Below, piece after piece: positions 9,925 to 20,641 of a stretch of 64,000 nucleotides of DNA. The stretch lies in assembly GCF_900110885.1 (NCBI RefSeq), contig NZ_FOFJ01000015.1, forward strand, positions 1-64,000, in the 5' to 3' direction. A program made the position numbers and the translations under genes. Below the pieces are notes generated by a model. It was given only the letters and a program-made list of their open reading frames with translations, had not been told where the DNA came from and made no database searches. The stretch comes from Azotobacter beijerinckii (GTDB taxonomy: Bacteria; Pseudomonadota; Gammaproteobacteria; Pseudomonadales; Pseudomonadaceae). The number at the start of each line of letters is the position of its first letter. Position 1 is the stretch's first letter.

Positions 9925-9937
9925 GCCTGCCTCCGTG

Positions 9938-11185
<1,248 letters not shown>

Positions 11186-11236
11186 GGGGCCTCCTGGGAA
11201 GAAGCCTGTCCGAGCGCTGCGGCAGCGGGCAGGTTC

Positions 11237-11371
11237 TTAGAATTCGAAACGGTCTTTGCGGTGGCCGGCTTTCTTGTCGTCAGGAAGATAGAGCGGACCC
11301 TTCTGGCCGCAGCCGGCGAGGGGTGCGGCGAGCACGGCCAGCGCGAGTAGCTGAAGCAGCAGGCGCTTCAT
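11237..11371 (-). CDS. lptM: Small lipoprotein LptM (YifL/LppL)
   Basis: A 44-residue lipoprotein. A signal peptide ([20 protein letters not shown]) ends in the lipobox LAGC with Cys21. The invariant GQKGPLYLP follows at once, and the rest is a charged tail. LptM assists oxidative maturation of the LPS translocon LptD at the outer membrane. It is the first gene of the lptM-lysA-dapF set, 51 bases before lysA, and corresponds to lppL of P. aeruginosa. Confidence 0.9.
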   Translation of the reverse strand: MKRLLLQLLALAVLAAPLAGCGQKGPLYLPDDKKAGHRKDRFEF

Positions 11372-11546
11372 GACGGAAATCCTTGTGAACGCATCGATTG
11401 CGCCGGAGTATACCGGCCCCCCGGCGGCTTGCCTATGTGCCGATCCTCCCGCCTGGCGGGCCTTGCAGGGCTCTGCGACCCCTGCCGGCGCGCGAATCGG
11501 CTATCGTTGCCAGCCTCGAACGCCATTGTTCTGAGAAGGAGCCAGC

Positions 11547-11879
11547 ATGAGCCTTACCGAAGCCCGTTTCCACGGACTGATCGACGACCTGCAGCAGGCC
11601 GTCGAGGACATTTTCGAAGACAGCGACCTGGACGTCGATCTGGAGAACTCCGCGGGCGTCCTGTCCGTCCGTTTCGAGAGCGGCAGCCAGATCATCCTCA
11701 GTCGCCAGGAGTCCCTGCGCCAACTGTGGCTGGCGGCGCGCTCCGGCGGTTTCCACTTCGACTACGACGAAGCCACCGGCCGCTGGGTCTGCGATGCCAG
11801 CGACGAGCCGCTGGGCGAGCTGCTCGCCCGCGTGACCCTCGAGCAGGTCGGCGAGGAACTGGAGTTCCCCGGCCTCTGA
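11547..11879 (+). CDS. cyaY: Frataxin homologue CyaY
   Basis: A 110-residue frataxin. It has the acidic first helix (about 5-30, IDDLQQAVEDIFEDSD) that binds iron and IscS, and the beta-sheet signature RQLWLAARSGGFHFDY. It modulates iron-sulfur cluster assembly. The ATG follows GAAGGAG. It is divergent from lptM across a 175-base gap that must hold both promoters. Confidence 0.92.
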   Translation: MSLTEARFHGLIDDLQQAVEDIFEDSDLDVDLENSAGVLSVRFESGSQIILSRQESLRQLWLAARSGGFHFDYDEATGRWVCDASDEPLGELLARVTLEQVGEELEFPGL

Positions 11880-11898
11880 CTCGGGCTCGCGGCCGTCG

Positions 11899-12144
11899 TC
11901 AGGGGTGCGGGCCGGCGAGGATGGTCAGCAGGTTCTGCGCCTGTTCGGCGGCATCCAGACCCAGGCTGGTCAGGTAGCCGCCGTCGGGCCGGCTGATCAG
12001 GCCCTTGTCGTACAGCCGGCGGGCGGCGGCCACGGCCTCCGGGGCCGCATCGTGATGGACCTTGATGCCTTCCTCCTGGCTGTTGTCCAGGTTGAACAGG
12101 GCGAGGATTTCCAGTTCGGCAACCAGCGCTTGGGTATAGGCCAT
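11899..12144 (-). CDS. TIGR02647 family small protein
   Basis: An 81-residue helical protein (MAYTQALVAELEILALFNLD) of the TIGR02647 family found in Pseudomonas and relatives. A winged-helix-like fold is plausible from the pattern KGLISRPDGGYLTSLG. No function is established. It is convergent with cyaY, with 19 bases between stops. Confidence 0.7.
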   Translation of the reverse strand: MAYTQALVAELEILALFNLDNSQEEGIKVHHDAAPEAVAAARRLYDKGLISRPDGGYLTSLGLDAAEQAQNLLTILAGPHP

Positions 12145-12210
12145 GGGATACTCCGGAGGTGGGCCGTCGGCGACGGCGGTTTTCCTCCAGTGTAGCGGCC
12201 GTTGCGCTGT

Positions 12211-12495
12211 CTAGTCGGCCGCCTCGGGCAGTTCCGGCAGTGCGCGCAGGGCCTGCTCGTACCCGGCGCCGTCGAACGGTCGATCCTCGCGCAGCATGGC
12301 GGCGATCTCGTGGGCCAGCACCAGGGCCATCAGGTGGAGAATCTCCTCCCGTTCGTAGCCGACCAGGGTCAGTTTGTTCAGCGTGGCTTGGGCGGCCGGC
12401 GGATCGTTCGCCTCGATCTGGTTCTCGATGGCTTCGATCAGGGTCTGCTCGGCGAAGGCCTCGTCGTCCATCGGTGCATCGTCTGGCTGGCTCAT
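12211..12495 (-). CDS. Conserved hypothetical acidic helical protein
   Basis: A 94-residue protein I do not recognise by name. The N-terminus is acidic (MSQPDDAPMDDEAFAEQ). The core IEANDPPAAQATLNKLTLVGY and EILHLMALVLAHEIAAML looks like two or three packed helices resembling small helical add-ons in SEC-C/DUF1841-type proteins. The ATG at 12495 is preferred because upstream in-frame codons run into the corA leader. It is divergent from corA across 160 bases. Confidence 0.65.
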   Translation of the reverse strand: MSQPDDAPMDDEAFAEQTLIEAIENQIEANDPPAAQATLNKLTLVGYEREEILHLMALVLAHEIAAMLREDRPFDGAGYEQALRALPELPEAAD

Positions 12496-12655
12496 GGGGT
12501 TTCCTGCGGCGGGCGATCGCCCGCCCGTCAATTGGCGGAGCCGACAGCGGCTGTCGTCGGCGTGGGGCTTCCCGAGGTAACGTACCTGCCGCGCAATCAT
12601 ACTGCCTGTCGGTCGGCAGCACGCCACGGGCCCGGAAAACCAGGAACGAAGTTGC

Positions 12656-13630
12656 ATGATCACCTACTACCTGCTCGATGCCGGCGGCCTGCGCCGGCAA
12701 CCGGCACACGACCTCGCGACGCTGCCGGAGGGGGTGCTGTGGATCGACCTGCTGCAGCCCAGCCGCGAAGAGGAGCTGTTTCTCGAGCGGATGCTCGGGG
12801 TGGACATCCCGACCCGCGAGGAAATGGCGGAGATCGAGGACTCTTCGCGCTTCTACGAGAGCACCGGTACCCTCTACATGACCGCCAGCCTGGTCAGTGG
12901 TATCAGCGAGCACCAGCCCGACATTGCCGAGGTGTCTTTCGTGCTGAGCCGAAAGTGGCTGGTGACGGTGCGCTACGTCGAGCTGTCGGCGTTTCGCACC
13001 TTCGCTAGCAAGAGCCTGCACCGTCCCGAAATGCACGGCTGCAGCGAGATGGTCTTCGCAGCGCTGATCGACAGCGTCGTCGACCGCATCGCCGACGTGC
13101 TGGAGATGCTGCAGAAGCAGCTGAACAGCTTGTCGCGGGCGATCTTCAGCGAGTCCGTCGAGCGCCACCCGGAGAAGACCGACCTGCAGAAGGTGGTCAA
13201 GCTGCTCGGCCGGCACAATGCCCTGCAGGCCAAGCTGAGCGAGAGCCTGTTGAGCATCGACCGGCAGATCAGCTACGTCCGCCAGGCCGGCAACGGCTGG
13301 CTGGACGAGGCGGCGCGGGGCTGGCTGCAGACCGCCGAACGGGACGTGCGCTCCCTCGGCGAGTACCAGGCGAAGATGTCCGGGGAGAGCAGCTTCCTGC
13401 TCGAGGCCACCCTCGGGCTGATCAGCATCGAGCAGAACAGCATCATCAAGGTGTTCTCCATCGCTGCGGTGCTGTTCCTGCCGCCGACCCTGGTCGGCAC
13501 CGTCTACGGGATGAACTTTCGCCACATGCCGGAGCTGGAGTGGTACTTCGGCTACCCGCTGGCGTTGGGCCTGATGGTCGGCTCGGCGGCGCTGTCCTAC
13601 GCCTGGTTCAAGTTCAAGAACTGGCTGTAG
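12656..13630 (+). CDS. corA: CorA-type magnesium/cobalt transporter
   Basis: A 324-residue CorA. A large cytoplasmic N-terminal domain (about 1-250) is followed by two membrane helices (about 262-282 and 297-318). The selectivity motif GMN (YGMNF) is at the periplasmic mouth. Pentamers carry Mg2+ inward. In Pseudomonas rnk and cyaA lie in the stretch between cyaY and argH; neither is present here. Confidence 0.92.
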   Translation: MITYYLLDAGGLRRQPAHDLATLPEGVLWIDLLQPSREEELFLERMLGVDIPTREEMAEIEDSSRFYESTGTLYMTASLVSGISEHQPDIAEVSFVLSRKWLVTVRYVELSAFRTFASKSLHRPEMHGCSEMVFAALIDSVVDRIADVLEMLQKQLNSLSRAIFSESVERHPEKTDLQKVVKLLGRHNALQAKLSESLLSIDRQISYVRQAGNGWLDEAARGWLQTAERDVRSLGEYQAKMSGESSFLLEATLGLISIEQNSIIKVFSIAAVLFLPPTLVGTVYGMNFRHMPELEWYFGYPLALGLMVGSAALSYAWFKFKNWL

Positions 13631-13655
13631 CGCGGGCGGCGTGGCGCGCCCGCGC
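13630..13655. terminator. Hairpin between convergent corA and argH
   Basis: A nine-base-pair GC-only stem (13630-13638 with 13647-13655) with an eight-base loop occupies the 35-base gap between the two stops. It has no T run, so it may be a weak bidirectional terminator. Confidence 0.4.
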
Positions 13656-13665
13656 AAGGCCGGCC

Positions 13666-15060
13666 TCAGCGCGCGGCGAGCAGTTCTTTGCCGCGGGCGA
13701 CGGCGGCGCGCACTTGGTTTGGCGCGGTGCCGCCGATGTGGTCGCGGGCGTTGACCGAGCCTTCCAGGGTCAGCACGGCGAACACGTCGTCAGTGATCTG
13801 GTCGCTAAACTGGCGAAGCTCGTCGAGGCTCATCTCGGCCAGGTCCTTGCCGGTCGAGACGCCGTACTTCACCGCATGGCCGACGATCTCGTGGCAGTCG
13901 CGGAACGGCAGGCCCTTGCGCACCAGGTAGTCGGCCAGGTCGGTGGCGGTGGAGAAACCGCGGCGGGCGGCCTCGCGCATCACTTCGATGCGTGGCTTGA
14001 GCGCCGGGACCATGTCGGCGAAGGCGCGCAGGCTGTCGCGCAGGGTGTCGGCGGCGTCGAACAGCGGCTCCTTGTCTTCCTGGTTGTCCTTGTTGTAGGC
14101 CAGCGGCTGGCCCTTCATCAGGGTCAGCAGGCCCATCAGCGCGCCGAACACCCGGCCGCTCTTGCCGCGCACCAGCTCGGGGACGTCCGGGTTCTTCTTC
14201 TGCGGCATGATCGACGAGCCGGTGCAGAAGCGGTCGGGCAGCTCGATGAAGTTGAACTGCGCGGAAGTCCACAGCACCAGCTCTTCGGAGAAGCGCGACA
14301 GGTGCATCATCGCCAAGGAGGCGGCGGCGCAGAATTCGATGGCGAAGTCGCGGTCCGACACGCCGTCCAGCGAGTTGCCGCCGATGGCCTCGAAGCCGAG
14401 CAGCCGGCAGGTGATCTCGCGCTGGATCGGGTAGGTGGTGCCGGCCAGTGCCGCCGAGCCGAGCGGCATGCGGTTGACCCGCTTGCGGCAGTCGACCAGG
14501 CGCTCGTGGTCGCGCGACAGCATCTCGAACCAGGCCAGCAGGTGGTGGCCGAAGCTCACCGGCTGGGCGGTCTGCAGGTGGGTGAAGCCGGGCATGATCA
14601 CTTCGGCGTGCTGCTCGGCCTGCGCCAGCAGGCCCTGCTGCAGGCGGGTGATTTCGCCGAGGATCGTGTCGATCTCGTCGCGCAGCCACAGGCGGATGTC
14701 GGTGGCTACCTGGTCGTTGCGGCTCCGCCCGGTGTGCAGCTTCTTGCCGGTGATGCCGATGCGGTCGGTCAGGCGCGCCTCGATGTTCATGTGCACGTCT
14801 TCCAGGTCGACGCGCCAGTCGAACTGGCCGGCCTCGATCTCGCCCTGGATCTGCGTCAGGCCCTCGATGATCGCGTCGCGCTCGGCGGCGCTTAGCACGC
14901 CGGCCTGCTCCAGCATGGTGGCGTGGGTGATCGAGCCCATGATGTCGTGGCGGTACAGGCGCTTGTCGAAGTCGACGGAGGCGGTGAAGCGGGCGACGAA
15001 GGCGTCGACCGGCTCGCTGAAACGGCCGCCCCAGGACTGGTTGGTTTTCTCGGCGCTCAT
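13666..15060 (-). CDS. argH: Argininosuccinate lyase
   Basis: A 464-residue ArgH of the fumarase/aspartase superfamily with signature [12 protein letters not shown] and the conserved [13 protein letters not shown]. It splits argininosuccinate to arginine and fumarate. The ATG at 15060 starts [17 protein letters not shown], the normal family start. The frame stays open upstream through the repeat element but without similarity. In P. aeruginosa argH is divergent from algZ-algR; here algZ is missing. Confidence 0.96.
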   Translation of the reverse strand: MSAEKTNQSWGGRFSEPVDAFVARFTASVDFDKRLYRHDIMGSITHATMLEQAGVLSAAERDAIIEGLTQIQGEIEAGQFDWRVDLEDVHMNIEARLTDRIGITGKKLHTGRSRNDQVATDIRLWLRDEIDTILGEITRLQQGLLAQAEQHAEVIMPGFTHLQTAQPVSFGHHLLAWFEMLSRDHERLVDCRKRVNRMPLGSAALAGTTYPIQREITCRLLGFEAIGGNSLDGVSDRDFAIEFCAAASLAMMHLSRFSEELVLWTSAQFNFIELPDRFCTGSSIMPQKKNPDVPELVRGKSGRVFGALMGLLTLMKGQPLAYNKDNQEDKEPLFDAADTLRDSLRAFADMVPALKPRIEVMREAARRGFSTATDLADYLVRKGLPFRDCHEIVGHAVKYGVSTGKDLAEMSLDELRQFSDQITDDVFAVLTLEGSVNARDHIGGTAPNQVRAAVARGKELLAAR

Positions 15061-15126
15061 GGCGTTCTCTCGGCTGGTGCGCAAATGCGGACGGCCGCGG
15101 AGGCGGCCGTCAGGGTGGATGGATTG

Positions 15127-15395
15127 GGGCCTGTTAACATTACTCTCCGCGAGCCGCGTTGCCGCGCCAAATGGCGCCAGGCGAGGCGCGGGGCGCAGGG
15201 AGTGGCACTCTCCCTTGCCAAGTCCCGCAACGACGCATGGCGCCATTTGCCGCGCAACCCGCAGGGACGGGCCTGTTTTTGCGCGGTGTGTCGTTGCTTG
15301 TCGTTCGTTTGGAATGACCAAACGTCACTCCTCGCGCCTAACCCCGCGCAAAAACAGGCTCCGTCGCGGCCGCGGAGAGTAGTGTTAACAGGCCC
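15127..15395. repeat. 269-bp nested inverted-repeat element (MITE-like) between argH and algR
   Basis: Terminal arms 15127-15151 and 15371-15395 match as inverted repeats at 24 of 25 positions (GGGCCTGTTAACA...). Inside are 15163-15179 with 15238-15254 (16/17), 15266-15286 with 15344-15365 (16 perfect pairs, one bulge, five more) and 15306-15312 with 15318-15324 (7/7, five-base loop). No gene fits inside. The symmetry suggests a non-autonomous mobile element or a strongly folded RNA. No clear target duplication is visible. Confidence 0.75.
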
Positions 15396-15543
15396 TGGCG
15401 GATGATAGCAGGGTATGCGGAAAAACCCCGCAGCCCCTGTCGGCCGCGCCTGCTGCACAATTCTCCCGGCACGGACCGTGACGGCTGTCACTCCGGCTGT
15501 CTACGCTATTCTTGTCCGGACTGACGCGGGAAGCCGAAGCAAC

Positions 15544-16290
15544 ATGAATGTTCTGATCGTCGACGACGAACCTCTGGCCAGGGAGCAGCTCTGCCGTCTG
15601 GTGAGTGAGCTCGATGGCTATCGCGTGCTCGAGCCTCCGGCCGGCAACGGCGAGGAGGCGCTGGCCCTGATCGACAGTTTGATGCCGGATGTCGTCCTGC
15701 TGGATATCCGCATGCCCGGGCTGGACGGCCTGCAGGTGGCCGCCCGGCTGTGCGAGCGGGAGGCGCCGCCGGCGCTGATCTTCTGCGCCGCTGCCGGCGA
15801 ATTCGCCGTGGCGGCCCTGGAGGGTACCGGGGTGGGCTTTCTGGTCAAGCCGGTGCAGCTCGAACAGCTGCGCGAGGCCCTGCAGAAGGCCCAGCGTCCC
15901 AGTCGCGCCCAACTGGCCGCGCTGACCCGCCCGGCCGCGGCGGAGGGTGCCGTGCCGCGCACCCATATCAGTGCGCGCACCCGCCGGGGCATCGAACTGG
16001 TGCCGGTGGACCAGGCGATCTTCTTCATCGCCGACCACAAGTACGTGACCCTGCGCCACGAGGGCGGCGAGGTGCTGCTGGACGAGCCGCTGAAGGCCCT
16101 GGAGGACGAGTTCGGCGAGCGCTTCGTACGCATCCATCGCAACGCGCTGGTCGCCCGCGACCGCATCGAGCGCCTGCAGCGCACGCCGCTCGGGCATTTC
16201 CAGCTCTACCTGCGCGGCCTTGGCGACGACGCGCTGACCGTGAGCCGTCGGCACGTCGCCGGGGTGCGCAAGCTGATGCACACCCACTAA
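15544..16290 (+). CDS. algR: LytTR-type response regulator AlgR
   Basis: A 248-residue AlgR. The receiver domain (1-120) keeps the acidic pocket Asp7/Asp8, the phospho-acceptor Asp54 ([10 protein letters not shown]) and Lys102 (FLVKPV). The LytTR DNA-binding domain (about 140-245) contains [13 protein letters not shown] and VRIHRNALV. It regulates alginate, motility or encystment genes in this group. Two oddities stand out: the sensor gene algZ/fimS that normally precedes algR is absent, and the conserved switch Thr after beta-4 (FCTA in P. aeruginosa) reads FCAA here (Ala82). The ATG at 15544 starts [14 protein letters not shown]. hemC follows. Confidence 0.94.
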   Translation: MNVLIVDDEPLAREQLCRLVSELDGYRVLEPPAGNGEEALALIDSLMPDVVLLDIRMPGLDGLQVAARLCEREAPPALIFCAAAGEFAVAALEGTGVGFLVKPVQLEQLREALQKAQRPSRAQLAALTRPAAAEGAVPRTHISARTRRGIELVPVDQAIFFIADHKYVTLRHEGGEVLLDEPLKALEDEFGERFVRIHRNALVARDRIERLQRTPLGHFQLYLRGLGDDALTVSRRHVAGVRKLMHTH

Positions 16291-16435
16291 ACCGTTCCCT
16301 GAGACCTGCCCGGCCGAGAGGCTTGCCGCCACCTCCCACGAATTGACGAGGTGCCTGTCACGGGCATGGCGGGGGCTGGCCAGCTTTCAACCTGATCCTG
16401 CTATCATCCCGGCAGTCCGTCGTTCTGGAATGCCC

Positions 16436-17374
16436 ATGTCCCGCGAGATCCGTATCGCCACCCGCAAGAGTGCCCTGGCCCTGTGGCAGGCCGAACACGT
16501 CAAGGCGCGCCTGGAACAGGCCCATCCAGGCCTTTCGGTGAGCCTGGTGCCGATGGTCAGTCGCGGTGACAAGCTGCTCGACGCGCCGCTGGCGAAGATC
16601 GGCGGCAAGGGGCTGTTCGTCAAGGAGCTGGAGACCGCCTTGCTGGAGAATGCGGCCGACATCGCCGTGCATTCGATGAAGGACGTGCCGATGGAGTTCC
16701 CCGAGGGACTCGGCCTGTACTGCATCTGCGAGCGCGAGGACCCACGCGACGCCTTCGTCTCCAACGCCTTCGAAAGCCTCGACGCCCTGCCGGCGGGCAG
16801 CGTGGTCGGCACCTCCAGCCTGCGCCGCCAGGCCCAACTGCTGGCCCGCCGGCCGGACTTGAAGATCCAGTTCCTGCGCGGCAACGTGAATACCCGTCTG
16901 GCCAAGCTGGACGCCGGCGAGTACGACGCGATCATCCTCGCCGCCGCCGGGCTGATCCGCCTCGGCTTCGAGGCGCGCATCCGTTCCCGCATCGCCGTCG
17001 CCGACAGCCTGCCGGCCGGCGGCCAGGGCGCAGTGGGCATCGAGTGCCGCAGTGCCGACCGCGAGATCCAGGCGCTGCTCGCGCCGCTCAACCACGAGCC
17101 GACCGCCCTGCGGGTCGGCGCCGAACGCGCGCTGAACCGACGTCTCAACGGCGGCTGCCAGGTGCCCATCGCCTGCTATGCCGAGCTGGAGGGCGACCAG
17201 TTGTGGCTGCGCGGTCTGGTCGGCCAGCCGGATGGCAGCCTGCTGCTGCGTGCCGAATCCCGCGCCGCCAGCAGCGAGGCCGAGGCGCTCGGCGTACAGG
17301 TGGCCGAGGCGCTGCTGGCACAGGGTGCGCAGAGGATTCTCGAGGCGGTCTACGGCGAGGACGTTCGGCCATGA
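16436..17374 (+). CDS. hemC: Porphobilinogen deaminase (hydroxymethylbilane synthase)
   Basis: A 312-residue HemC that joins four porphobilinogens into hydroxymethylbilane. The dipyrromethane cofactor attaches to Cys241 in [10 protein letters not shown]. Substrate-binding arginines lie in [11 protein letters not shown] and RGNVNTRL. Two in-frame ATGs exist (16430 and 16436). The second is six bases from GGA and gives the usual [12 protein letters not shown] start, so I chose it. It overlaps hemD by ATGA. Confidence 0.95.
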   Translation: MSREIRIATRKSALALWQAEHVKARLEQAHPGLSVSLVPMVSRGDKLLDAPLAKIGGKGLFVKELETALLENAADIAVHSMKDVPMEFPEGLGLYCICEREDPRDAFVSNAFESLDALPAGSVVGTSSLRRQAQLLARRPDLKIQFLRGNVNTRLAKLDAGEYDAIILAAAGLIRLGFEARIRSRIAVADSLPAGGQGAVGIECRSADREIQALLAPLNHEPTALRVGAERALNRRLNGGCQVPIACYAELEGDQLWLRGLVGQPDGSLLLRAESRAASSEAEALGVQVAEALLAQGAQRILEAVYGEDVRP

Positions 17375-18159
17375 CGGCGCGGCCGGACGCCGGCGGGTGG
17401 CGTCTGCTGCTCACCCGTCCGGCCGAGGAGTGCGCCGCCCTGGCCGGCCGGCTGGCCGAGGAAGGCGTCCACAGCAGCAGCCTGCCGCTGCTGGCCATCG
17501 AGCCGCTGGCGGAAACCCCGGAGCTGCGCAGCCTGTTTCTCGACCTGGATCGCTACAGCGCGGTGATCGTAGTCAGCAAGCCGGCTGCTCGTCTGGGCCT
17601 GGCGCTGCTCGACCGCTACTGGCCGCAGCCGCCGGCGAACCAGTGCTGGTTCGGCGTCGGCGCGGCGACCGGCGAGCTTCTCGCCGACTACGGTCTGACG
17701 GTCGCCTGGCCGACCGCCGGCGAGGACAGCGAGGCCCTGCTGGCGCTGCCCGAACTGGCCGCGGCGCTGAGCGTGCCCCGGCCGCGGGTACTGATCCTGC
17801 GCGGGGAGGGCGGCCGCGAACTGATCGCCGACTCGTTGCGCTGTCAGGGGCTGGCCGTCGATCATGTCGAACTCTACCGGCGCGCCCTGCCGGATTATCC
17901 GCCCGGCATTCTGCTCGAGCGGGTCCGCACGGAGCGCCTGAACGGCCTGCAGATCAGCAGCGGGCAGGGATTCGAGCATCTGCGCCAGCTGGCGGCGGCT
18001 GACTGGTCGGTACTGCTTCGGATACCCTTGTTCGTGCCGAGCCCGCGGGTCGCCGAATTGGCCCGTGCGGCAGGATCGCAGACTGTCGTGGACTGCCATG
18101 GCGCCAGTGCCACCGCCTTGCTGGCCGCGCTCCAGGGCCGCCCAGCGCCGACCTTTTGA
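17371..18159 (+). CDS. hemD: Uroporphyrinogen-III synthase
   Basis: A 262-residue HemD with two alpha/beta lobes. Sequence conservation in this family is low. Supporting segments are [37 protein letters not shown] and VELYRRALP. It closes and inverts ring D of hydroxymethylbilane to form uroporphyrinogen III. Its start ATG overlaps the hemC stop (17371-17374) and hemX begins 16 bases after its stop, so hemCDXY form one operon. Confidence 0.9.
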   Translation: MTARPDAGGWRLLLTRPAEECAALAGRLAEEGVHSSSLPLLAIEPLAETPELRSLFLDLDRYSAVIVVSKPAARLGLALLDRYWPQPPANQCWFGVGAATGELLADYGLTVAWPTAGEDSEALLALPELAAALSVPRPRVLILRGEGGRELIADSLRCQGLAVDHVELYRRALPDYPPGILLERVRTERLNGLQISSGQGFEHLRQLAAADWSVLLRIPLFVPSPRVAELARAAGSQTVVDCHGASATALLAALQGRPAPTF

Positions 18160-18175
18160 CCCGAAGGATGTATCC

Positions 18176-19291
18176 GTGAGCGAAGCAGCCCCCCCGAACA
18201 ATCCCACGAATAACAATGAACAACCGCTCGCCGCGCCCGTCATGCCCGCCAAGAGCGGCGGCGGAGTTTCCGGCGCGGTGGCCGTCCTGGCCCTGCTGAT
18301 CGGCGCCGGCGGCGCGGGTCTCGGCGGCTGGGGTCTCTGGCAACTGCGCGAAATGCAGGCCGGCGAACTGGCGCAGAGCAGCCGCTTCGATGAGGCCTTG
18401 AGCGGCCAGATGGATGCTCTGAAGCAAAGCGAGCGGAGCATCACCGGCCGCTTGTCGCAGTTTCCGGCGCGCACCGAGCTGGAAGAGCGCTGGCGGACCA
18501 TGGCCATGCTCGAGAGCGGGCAGGAGAAGCTCGTCCAGCGACTGGACAAGCTGACCGGTGCCAGCCGCGAGGACTGGCGGCTAGCCGAGGCCGAATACTT
18601 GCTGCGCCTGGCCAACCTGCGCTTGTCGGCCATGCAGGACATCAACAGCGCCCAGCGCCTGCTCGAAGCGGCCGACGGCATCCTCCGCGAGCAGGACGAC
18701 CCGGCCTCCTTTCCGGTGCGCCAAGTGCTGGCGCGCAGCCTCGAAACCCTGCGCAGCCTGACACCGCCCGACCGCATCGGACTCTTCCTGAGCCTCGGCG
18801 CGCTGCGCGAGCAGGCCGCCCAGTTGAAGCCGCTGGCGCCGATCTACGAGCAGGAGCAGGCGCCGGTCGTCGCCGACCGCTGGCAGCAGTGGTGGGAAAA
18901 GATCTCCCGCTTCGTGCGTGTCGACCTGCACGCCGGTCAGGACATCCGCCCGTTGCTGAGCGGCCAGAACCTGGCGCAGGTCCGTCTGACCCTGGCTCTG
19001 GCCCTGGAGCAGGCTCAGTGGGCAGTGCTGAACGCCTCCCCCGAGGTCTATCGGCAGGCGCTGCAGCAGGCCCAGGACGTGCTGGCCGGGCAGTTCAATC
19101 CCGAGCATCCGCAGAGCGCCGCCCTCGGCAAGCGGCTGACCGAGCTGTCCAGGCAGCCGGTAGCGCTGCAGATGCCCGATCTGTCGTCGACCGTGAGCGT
19201 CCTACAGAACTATCTGCAGCGCCGCCAGGCGCAGCGTGACGAGGCCGAAGCGGCCGCCGCCTCCACCAAGAAGGAGGGCGCCCGTCAATGA
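18176..19291 (+). CDS. hemX: HemX-like membrane protein
   Basis: A 371-residue protein. A Pro/Asn-rich cytoplasmic N-terminus is followed by a single membrane helix (about 35-57, AVAVLALLIGAGGAGLGGW) and a long helical periplasmic domain. This is the architecture of proteobacterial HemX, found between hemD and hemY; its role in haem synthesis is not proven. It uses GTG at 18176 with GAAGGA seven bases upstream. The stop overlaps hemY. Confidence 0.88.
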   Translation: MSEAAPPNNPTNNNEQPLAAPVMPAKSGGGVSGAVAVLALLIGAGGAGLGGWGLWQLREMQAGELAQSSRFDEALSGQMDALKQSERSITGRLSQFPARTELEERWRTMAMLESGQEKLVQRLDKLTGASREDWRLAEAEYLLRLANLRLSAMQDINSAQRLLEAADGILREQDDPASFPVRQVLARSLETLRSLTPPDRIGLFLSLGALREQAAQLKPLAPIYEQEQAPVVADRWQQWWEKISRFVRVDLHAGQDIRPLLSGQNLAQVRLTLALALEQAQWAVLNASPEVYRQALQQAQDVLAGQFNPEHPQSAALGKRLTELSRQPVALQMPDLSSTVSVLQNYLQRRQAQRDEAEAAAASTKKEGARQ

Positions 19292-20517
19292 GCCGCCTTT
19301 ATTTGCTTCTGCTGGCGGTCATCGCCGGCGCCGCCCTGCTCGGCATGGCCATCGCCGAACATCCGGGCTACGTGCTGTTCGCCTACAAGGGCTACCGTTT
19401 CGAGTCCAGCCTCTGGGTCTTCCTCGGCCTGCTGCTGGTGCTGGTCGTCGCCTTCTTCGTCCTGCGCTGGATCGTCGGCCTGGTCGCCGCTTCTGCCGGC
19501 CTGGTGTTGCCCTGGTCGCAGCGCAACCGCAACCGGCGTGCCCGCCAGGCCGCTCTGCGCGGGCAGCGCGATCTGGCCGAGGGCAACTGGCAGCAGGCGC
19601 TGCACCAGCTGACCCGGGCCGCGACCGGCGACCAGCAGCCGCTGGTGCACTACCTGGGCGCCGCTCGGGCAGCCAACGAGCTGGGCGAATATGCCCAGAG
19701 CGACGAGCTGCTGCGCGAGGCCCGCGAGCGCGACCCGAAGGCGGAGGTCGCCATCGGCCTGACCCAAGCCCGTCTGCTGATCGACCGCAGCGAATACCGG
19801 CAGGCGCTGGCCGGCCTGCAGCAACTGAACGAGGATCATCCCCAGCATCCCTATGTCCTGCGCCTGTTGCAGAAGCTCTACGTCCAGCTGCAGGACTGGT
19901 CGGCGCTGTGCCTGCTGCTGCCCACGCTGCGCAAGCGCAAGGTGCTGCCGGCCGACAAGCTGGACGAGCTGGAGCACTTGGCCTGGGCCGCTGCCCTGGA
20001 GCGGGCCGGCAAGGGCGAGCTGAAGGACGGCGAAACCGCCCGCAGTCTGGTGACCGGCTGCTGGAGCCAGATGCCTTCGTCGCTGCAACACGATGCCGAC
20101 CTGCTCTACGCCTATGCCACGCGTCTGCGCGAGCTGGGCGCCGAGGACGAGGCCGAGGCAGTCTTGCGCGCGGCGCTCAAGCAGCACTACGAGGACCGCC
20201 TGGCCTATCTCTACGGCCAGGTGCGCAGCAGCGATCCGGCGCGGCAGCTGCATCTGGCCCAGAGTCTCTTGGAGAAGCAGCCGAACGATCCGCTGCTGCT
20301 GCTGACCCTGGGGCGCCTGTGCCTGGTCAACGAGCAGTCCGGCAAGGCGCGGGAATACCTGGAGGCCAGCCTGGCCCTCAGCCGCAGCGCCGAGACCTGT
20401 GCCGAGCTGGCGCGCCTGTTGGCCCTGCTGGGCGAGACCGAGCACAGCAACCGGCTGTTCCAGGAAGGACTGCAGCTCGACCGGCTTCCTGCACTACCCG
20501 AGCCGGCTACGCCCTGA
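19288..20517 (+). CDS. hemY: HemY-like TPR membrane protein
   Basis: A 409-residue protein with two N-terminal membrane helices (about 1-25 and 40-65) and a cytoplasmic or periplasmic array of TPR-like helices (about 90-390). In proteobacteria this HemY is not the protoporphyrinogen oxidase of Bacillus but a partner of HemX, thought to scaffold haem synthesis. The ATG overlaps the hemX stop (ATGA). Confidence 0.88.
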   Translation: MSRLYLLLLAVIAGAALLGMAIAEHPGYVLFAYKGYRFESSLWVFLGLLLVLVVAFFVLRWIVGLVAASAGLVLPWSQRNRNRRARQAALRGQRDLAEGNWQQALHQLTRAATGDQQPLVHYLGAARAANELGEYAQSDELLREARERDPKAEVAIGLTQARLLIDRSEYRQALAGLQQLNEDHPQHPYVLRLLQKLYVQLQDWSALCLLLPTLRKRKVLPADKLDELEHLAWAAALERAGKGELKDGETARSLVTGCWSQMPSSLQHDADLLYAYATRLRELGAEDEAEAVLRAALKQHYEDRLAYLYGQVRSSDPARQLHLAQSLLEKQPNDPLLLLTLGRLCLVNEQSGKAREYLEASLALSRSAETCAELARLLALLGETEHSNRLFQEGLQLDRLPALPEPATP

Positions 20518-20560
20518 TGCGGGTCGTCGTGCGGGCGAGTGTCATGTCCCGCACGAATCG

Positions 20561-20605
20561 AGCGCCCTAGAGCTTTCGCGTCTTGAAAGCCCGGGGCGCT
20601 TTCCT
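20561..20605 (+). terminator. Probable terminator after hemY
   Basis: Nested hairpin: AGCGCCC (20561-20567) with GGGCGCT (20594-20600), and inside it GCTTTC with GAAAGC (20572-20577 and 20585-20590). A short pyrimidine run follows. It separates hemCDXY from dsbB. Confidence 0.45.
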
Positions 20606-20641
20606 CTACCGTAGCGCCCTTGTCTTCGACTCGGAGCAGCC

